This document shows, piece after piece, positions 36,774-41,715 of a DNA stretch of 41,715 nt (its first letter is position 1; every line of letters begins with the position of its first letter). The position numbers were made by a program, and so were the translations under genes. The DNA lies in contig CALMVK010000147.1 of the NCBI GenBank assembly GCA_937873145.1, positions 1 through 41,715 on the forward strand, read 5' to 3'. Under the pieces are notes generated by a model, which saw only the letters and a list, made by a program, of their open reading frames with translations, was not told the origin of the DNA and did not search any database. The stretch is from an uncultured Granulicella sp. Lineage in GTDB: Bacteria > Acidobacteriota > Terriglobia > Terriglobales > Acidobacteriaceae.

Positions 36774-38683
36774 TGTGAAAGCAGGGACTGGGCGAGCGCC
36801 ACGGCCGGCGGAGCCAACAGCAGGCCGTAGCCTGAGTCGCGATCGACTCCGGGAGCCATGTTGTCCACCGTGGTGCTGGTCAGGATCGTCCGGATCTGGG
36901 TATTGGTAAGCGCTGGATTGGCGGATTTGATGAGCGCGGCGATACCGGCAGCATGTGGTCCCGCGGCAGACGTACCGAAGAACGGTAGAAAGCCGGGAGT
37001 TGCCGTGCTGACGCCGTCGGCGCCGGTAGCATCGGGTTTCTGCAGCGTCGTTCCACCGTTGGTGGTGAACAGGTAATTGCCGGGAGTGATGGCGCTGCCA
37101 TCCGGGTTGTAGAAGATCTTGCGTGGGCCGTCGGAGCTGAAGGTCTCGACCGGGTCTGCCGCGCCTCCGGTAAAGATTCTGGCTCCCGTGTGGGCTGCGT
37201 TCCAGTACGTGGCGGCCATCGAGAAGGTGTTGGCACCCGCGTTGTGTCCGAAGGTGGCGCCGCTGGTGCCGAAGGCGAGGGTGGCGCGCTCAGTGTCGAC
37301 GTGCAGAGCGCGCGGCACTCCGTTGTAGAGTGCGACGAGCACCCGATCTCCCGCCGCCGGGCAGTAGCCGGTGGGCGTGGTCGTGCCGCAGGTGGAGCTT
37401 GGCTGGACGAACTCAAACGGATCCTGGGTTCCGGTTTGGGAGTTGGCGCCAAAGCCCTTTACGACCGTGCCGGTCGAGTCCAGGATGAACAGATCGTAGT
37501 CGTTGCTGGAGGCGGCGTTCGCGTCGGACCAGTGCAGATACACGCCGGAGGTGGGAGAAGAGGTAAGCGTGTCGTAGCTTTGCGGGCTGGCCGCGGTCGA
37601 AAAGTTGTTCAACAGGACCGGCGTGCCCTCAAGCGCGGTGACCAGTGGGTTGGTGCCCGCGGGCGTAAAGTCGCCTTCCCAGGTGCCGGACGTGCCGGAG
37701 TCCAGGTTGCCGGAGTTCGCTGCGGATGAAAAGTAGAGCGCGCCGTTGGCAGTTACAGCGTTGACGGCCTGGGCAATCAGGCCATCCTCAAAGACGGACT
37801 CATCGAAGTAGCTAATATCGTCGACGATGATGTCGCAGCCATAGGTGAAGCGCAGCGCTTCGATGTTGGCGGCGAAGGAGGCTTCGCTGGTAAAGGCCGT
37901 GGCGAAGTAGAGCTGCGCGCCGGGAGCCATGTCGTGCACGATCTCCATCATGGCGGCGCCCTCGTCTTCGCCGTTGCCGGCCTGGCCGGGCAGCACGACA
38001 GTGTTGGCGGGAAGGTCGCCCGAGGCAATCAGCGCAGCGACGCGCGCGGCCGAGGCGCTATCCGAGAGCACGCCCACCTTGACGCCGCTCCCGTTGATTC
38101 CCGCGGGAACGACCTTGTTGGCGCCCTCGGCAACGTAGCCCTGGGAGGTGATGGAGCCCACGTTGGTGCGGCGCGGCGCAGGCTCGCGCAGGCTGGTCAC
38201 ATCCGGCAGCGCGGCCAGGCGAGCAAGGTCGGCGGGCCGTACGCGCGCACGAAGATGAGTTCGCCGGTAGTTGGCCGGCGGCGGCTGGCCGGCGACGGCG
38301 TCGAAGCTGGCAACGTCACTCTGGAGCAGCGCGGCCGAGGCGAAACCGAGCACGTCCACCGCGAGAAGGCCCTGCGCATCCCTGGCCGGCGCAGTGTAGA
38401 AGCGAGCCATCGCGCCCAGGGGCCGCCCGGACGCAGCCCGTGAGGCGAGCACCAAAGTGGAGGACATCTTCTGCTCGGCGGGCGTAAACGTAGCCTTGAA
38501 GGCGTAAATTGCCTGCATCTCGCGGAGCGCGGATGGGGCAATCTGGTTCTGGGCTTGAGTTTGGGCTTGATTCTGGGCTTGGGCCAGCAGCGAACCCGCA
38601 GCCGCCAAAAGCAGACCGCAGCCAAGCAGCATGGAGCGAGACGCCGATCGGCGCGGATTGACTCGGGGGAAGGCAAGACGCAT
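36770..38683 (-). CDS. S8 family (subtilisin-like) secreted serine peptidase
   Basis: GSGVKVGVLSDSAS (Asp), EGAAMMEIVHDMAPGA, FFGTSAAGPHAAGIAALI (Ser). Start moved from 38785 to the ATG at 38683 (MRLAFPRVNPRRSASRSMLLGCGLLLAAAGSLLA). Confidence 0.9.
   Translation of the reverse strand: MRLAFPRVNPRRSASRSMLLGCGLLLAAAGSLLAQAQNQAQTQAQNQIAPSALREMQAIYAFKATFTPAEQKMSSTLVLASRAASGRPLGAMARFYTAPARDAQGLLAVDVLGFASAALLQSDVASFDAVAGQPPPANYRRTHLRARVRPADLARLAALPDVTSLREPAPRRTNVGSITSQGYVAEGANKVVPAGINGSGVKVGVLSDSASAARVAALIASGDLPANTVVLPGQAGNGEDEGAAMMEIVHDMAPGAQLYFATAFTSEASFAANIEALRFTYGCDIIVDDISYFDESVFEDGLIAQAVNAVTANGALYFSSAANSGNLDSGTSGTWEGDFTPAGTNPLVTALEGTPVLLNNFSTAASPQSYDTLTSSPTSGVYLHWSDANAASSNDYDLFILDSTGTVVKGFGANSQTGTQDPFEFVQPSSTCGTTTPTGYCPAAGDRVLVALYNGVPRALHVDTERATLAFGTSGATFGHNAGANTFSMAATYWNAAHTGARIFTGGAADPVETFSSDGPRKIFYNPDGSAITPGNYLFTTNGGTTLQKPDATGADGVSTATPGFLPFFGTSAAGPHAAGIAALIKSANPALTNTQIRTILTSTTVDNMAPGVDRDSGYGLLLAPPAVALAQSLLSH
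38547..38582. repeat. Three 12-bp repeats encoding a QAQN/QAQT Gln-rich segment
   Basis: TTCTGGGCTTGA / GTTTGGGCTTGA / TTCTGGGCTTGG, encodes AQNQAQTQAQNQ after the signal peptide of the S8 peptidase. Confidence 0.7.
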
Positions 38684-38913
38684 GGCGAAAACCTCTCTGG
38701 ACGGATCAACAAAGGCATACAGCTCCGCTAGGAGCCGCAAGGCACAGCTCTCAAGCAAGAGCGCAGCCCGGAGGACATCTGGCAAGCAAAATCAAGAGCA
38801 GAAGCGTGGTATGCCGCGAGTGTAGACCAGAGCCGCGAAAATGCAAACGAAAAAGTTACTGCCGTACTTTATCCAATGCTGCCGATAGTTACCTGGTCCC
38901 GGTAGTGGCTTTT

Positions 38914-39855
38914 TTAGAAGGAAAGGCTTAGTTCCTCATGGGTAACTCCGGCCCTCAGTTCGGCCTCGGTCGCCAATCCCCAGGCCATGCGCGGCGTATT
39001 GTGCGCCAGACCGACCGATCCATCCGGCCCAAGCACGATGATGCCGCCATGGCCTCCCAGCCGGCGATGCAGGTAGGCGATGGCGTCGGTGGCGGCCTGC
39101 TGCGGGCTGGCTCCGGCTTCGACGCGATCCACCGCCCATTTGCCCAGCACCAGCTTCATAATGGGCTCGCCCCAGCCGGTCAGCGAGACGGCGGCGGACT
39201 GGTTGTCGGCGTAGCAGCCGCAGCCGATCAACGACGAATCGCCGACGCGGCCGGGAGCCTTGTTGAGGGTGCCTCCGGTGCTGGTCCCCGCGGCCAAATT
39301 CCCTTCGCTGTCGAGAGCGACCGCGCCGACGGTGTCATGCGAGCCGAGCGTCCCCGAGAAGGTCGTGTCTCCAAGCCCCTTCAGCTCAGCCTCCTGCGCG
39401 GCGTACAGGCGGCGTTGCTCGCGCGGCAGCACCAGGTCCATGTTGTCGCAGGGCCGCATGCCGTGCTGGAGCGCGAAACGCTCCGCGCCGAGGCCGACGA
39501 AGTAGACGTGCGGGCTGTGTTCAAGCACCAGGCGCGCGGCCTGGATGGGATGGCGCAGATGCTCGACCGCGGCCACGCCTCCCGCGCGCAGGTCGGCGCC
39601 GCTCATCAGCAGCGCATCGAGCTGTACGCGGCCGTCGCGCGTCAGGAAGGAGCCTCGGCCGGCGTCGAAGGCCTCGTCGTCCTCCATCACGGTGATCGCG
39701 GCCTCCACCGCATCGAGCGCCGAGCCGTTGCGCGCGAGCACCGCGTAGCCCGCTTCGAGCGCGTTCCGGATGCCTTGCCGATGGGAGGAAACGTCGCTGT
39801 CCGGCATGGCCCAGGCGCCGCCGTGAATTAGAAGAATGGGCTTGTGTTCAGGCAT
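38914..39855 (-). CDS. Isoaspartyl peptidase/L-asparaginase (Ntn hydrolase, T2 family)
   Basis: MPEHKPILLIHGGAWAMPDS; GSHDTVGAVALDSEGNLAAGTSTGG nucleophile Thr. Start set at 39855 (AAGGA upstream); the track start at 40071 translates the tandem repeat. Confidence 0.94.
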   Translation of the reverse strand: MPEHKPILLIHGGAWAMPDSDVSSHRQGIRNALEAGYAVLARNGSALDAVEAAITVMEDDEAFDAGRGSFLTRDGRVQLDALLMSGADLRAGGVAAVEHLRHPIQAARLVLEHSPHVYFVGLGAERFALQHGMRPCDNMDLVLPREQRRLYAAQEAELKGLGDTTFSGTLGSHDTVGAVALDSEGNLAAGTSTGGTLNKAPGRVGDSSLIGCGCYADNQSAAVSLTGWGEPIMKLVLGKWAVDRVEAGASPQQAATDAIAYLHRRLGGHGGIIVLGPDGSVGLAHNTPRMAWGLATEAELRAGVTHEELSLSF

Positions 39856-39863
39856 GGTTCCTT

Positions 39864-39983
39864 GATTGTATGGAGCCTGCGCGGATTGTATGAAGCCTGC
39901 GCCGATTGTATGAAGCCTGCGCCGATTGTATGGAGCCTGCGCCGATTGTAGGGAACCTGCGCCGATTGTAGGGAGCCTGCGCG
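39864..39983. repeat. Six tandem copies of a 20-bp unit GATTGTATGGAGCCTGCGCC
   Basis: Copies start at 39864, 39884, 39904, 39924, 39944, 39964 with constant 20-bp period and few substitutions. Confidence 0.97.
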
Positions 39984-40046
39984 GAAGAAGTGTCAAACTG
40001 AAACGTGCGGCATCCAAGTGGGAGCACCGAAAGGGAAGAGCAAGGG

Positions 40047-41027
40047 ATGGGACTCCTCGACATCGTCGCACAGCATGGATACCTGGCGGTGTGCCTGGTC
40101 ATGTTCGTGGCCTCGGCCGGGCTTCCGGTGCCGAGCTCCATCATCTTGCTGCTGGCCGGCTCCCAGGCGCATCATGCGCTGCTGCTTCCGTGGCTGCTGC
40201 TGCTGGCCTGGGTCTCGGCGGTCACGGGCGATAGCCTGCTGTACGTCGGCGGCCGCTATACGGGATGGTGGCTGCTGGCGGGCATGTGCCGGCTCTCGAT
40301 GAACCCGGAGGGCTGCATCTTCTCCTCTTCGGCGTATTTCTACCGGCGCGGCTCAAAGACGCTGCTGTTTTCAAAGTGGATTCCCGGCCTGAGCAGCATG
40401 GCGGCGCCACTGGCGGGAAGCCTGAACATGCGCTTCTTCCGGTTCCTGGGGCTCGATGTGCTGGGCGTGGCCATGTATGTGAGCGTCTGGCTGCTGGTGG
40501 GCTACGTGTTCAGTACGTTTCTCAATCAAATTCTGGGCTGGGTGCACAGTCTGGGCCATGCATTTCTCATGCTTGGGCTCTTGGTGGTAGCCGGCTATGC
40601 CATCTCGGTGATTGTCTTTGCGATCCGCGCGCGCAAGTACAACCGCATCCAGAAGATCTCCGCCGACGACCTGCGGCAGCGCATAGAAACAAGCACGCTC
40701 GATAGCCTGGTCATCATCGCCGATGTGCGCAGCCACAACTACTACGATCCAGGCATGCAGCGGATCAAGAACTCCATCCGCGTGGAGCCTACGCGGCTCA
40801 AAGAAGAGCTTGAAGCTCTGCGTGAGTTCATGGCTCCGGAGTGCGAGATCTATCTCTACTGCTCCTGCATCCGCGACACGACCAGCAAGCGCGTCGCGCA
40901 TATGCTCGAGCAGCAAAACTGCAAGACCAAGGTGATCGACGGTGGATTGAAGGCGTGGGTACGGGCCGGCGGCGAGCTTGAAAGTGTTCCCGCCTCCGAT
41001 ATCCAGCGCCTGCCCCGCTTCGAATAA
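40047..41027 (+). CDS. DedA family membrane protein fused to a rhodanese-like domain
   Basis: DedA-like N-terminus with PSSIILLLAGSQA and FSKWIPGLSSMAAPLAG; C-terminal VIIADVRSHNYYDPGMQRIKNSIRV...EIYLYCSCIRDTTSKRVAHMLEQQN. Confidence 0.92.
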   Translation: MGLLDIVAQHGYLAVCLVMFVASAGLPVPSSIILLLAGSQAHHALLLPWLLLLAWVSAVTGDSLLYVGGRYTGWWLLAGMCRLSMNPEGCIFSSSAYFYRRGSKTLLFSKWIPGLSSMAAPLAGSLNMRFFRFLGLDVLGVAMYVSVWLLVGYVFSTFLNQILGWVHSLGHAFLMLGLLVVAGYAISVIVFAIRARKYNRIQKISADDLRQRIETSTLDSLVIIADVRSHNYYDPGMQRIKNSIRVEPTRLKEELEALREFMAPECEIYLYCSCIRDTTSKRVAHMLEQQNCKTKVIDGGLKAWVRAGGELESVPASDIQRLPRFE

Positions 41028-41230
41028 GAATTGTTTGCGCTGCTTCACTCTGTGCTTGCCTGAAACGTAGAACGTTGACGCTGCCAACACATTTGGCATC
41101 CCGCTGCCGCAAAATCCAGCTCCTTCCATCGCAAGGCTTGCGTGCCCGTCATCTTACGTCCGAGTGCAACGCCCAGCCGATCCATGTTGATCGAAGGGAG
41201 TAGAGGCGTCCGCACGACTAAGGAATAGCG

Positions 41231-41715
41231 ATGATTCAGAATATTCAAGAGTTGATGGTGACCGGCATGACGTATCTATTGAACTTCGAAGAGCAGGTAG
41301 CCCAGGCAGCGCCCAAGATGGCGCAGGCCACCAAGAACCCGGAGCTGAAAGAGCTCTTCAGCAAGACGCAAACCAAGAGCAAGGAGTATGGACAGCGGAT
41401 TGAACAGGTGTTTGGGAAGCTTGGGCGTCCCGTGCAGAAGAACGAAAACACCATTGCGAAGGCGATGATTCAAGAAGTGGAAGAGATGATCAAGAACACC
41501 GAGGCAGGTCCGGTGCGGGATGCAGCGCTGATCGTCGCGGCCAACCAGCAGCAGGCGTATCGTGTGTCGTCGTACGGCTCCTTATCGTCGTATGCCAAGC
41601 TGATTGGCAAAGAGGATGCAGTGAAGGCATTAGAGGAGAGCGTGAAGGACAGCAAGGAAGGCGACCAGAAGTTCACCTCGCTTGCCGAGAAGAGCGTGAA
41701 TCAGCAGGCCAAGGC
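41231..41715 (+). CDS. Ferritin-like DUF892 (YciE/YciF) family protein, truncated by the window end
   Basis: Open frame to the window edge: MIQNIQELMVTGMTYLLNFEEQVAQAAPKMAQATKNPELKELFSKTQTKSKEYGQRIEQVF...; absent from the ORF track because no stop lies in the window. Confidence 0.88.
   Translation, partial: MIQNIQELMVTGMTYLLNFEEQVAQAAPKMAQATKNPELKELFSKTQTKSKEYGQRIEQVFGKLGRPVQKNENTIAKAMIQEVEEMIKNTEAGPVRDAALIVAANQQQAYRVSSYGSLSSYAKLIGKEDAVKALEESVKDSKEGDQKFTSLAEKSVNQQAK

Noticed and set aside
38938-39831. 297-aa plus-strand ORF opposite the asparaginase
   Set aside because: Shadow ORF; the minus frame carries a complete Ntn-hydrolase signature.
39864-39983. CRISPR array
   Set aside because: Units are directly contiguous 20-bp repeats without spacers, and no cas genes are present.
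39856-40071. 72-codon N-terminal extension of the asparaginase in the ORF track
   Set aside because: It is a translation of the 20-bp tandem array (SLQSAQAPYNRRRLHTIGAG...); the normal start MPEHKPILLIHGG has its own RBS.
31559-41075. Shared 12-mer ACGTAGAACGTT near 31559 and 41064
   Set aside because: Only two short copies with different context; compatible with chance and no extended similarity.

Overview
The window looks like an ordinary chromosomal segment of an Acidobacteriota (Terriglobia-like) genome; the taxonomic placement is inferred from gene content (a TIGR03435-family fragment, ACIII-caa3 gene order, S53 peptidase). I found no tRNA, rRNA, CRISPR array, prophage or complete IS element. 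The core is a roughly 14-kb minus-strand cluster (8668-22626) encoding an Alternative Complex III (actA-F), a SCO copper chaperone, a caa3-type A2 heme-copper oxidase (subunits II+cyt c, I, III, IV) and an uncharacterised single-TM protein embedded between actF and sco. Around it are purD, an S53 peptidase, an alpha/beta hydrolase, an orphan Flp pilin, a TIGR03435 fragment, a class II photolyase, alkA, an AbrB-Doc toxin-antitoxin pair, a GH57/DUF3536 protein, a Tat-type SDR, a Rieske oxygenase, a GT39-like transferase, a cNMP-DUF1003 protein, an endonuclease III-like protein, an aldo/keto reductase, a Tat-type oxalate decarboxylase, a PEP-CTERM protein, an S8 peptidase, a T2-family asparaginase, a DedA-rhodanese fusion and a truncated ferritin-like (DUF892) gene. 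The best leads are non-coding: a six-copy 20-bp tandem array in the asparaginase/DedA divergent promoter region (39864-39983), a 105-bp MITE-like element with 21-bp terminal inverted repeats that supplies the S8 peptidase stop codon (36669-36773), and paired TTATAAC operator-like repeats over a predicted leaderless promoter of the AbrB-Doc module (24463-24516). The best protein leads are the ACIII/caa3-embedded unknown protein (13506-14243) and an endonuclease III-like protein in which the catalytic lysine position reads Gln (32754-33464). I cannot show that any of these is a previously undescribed system without database searches.
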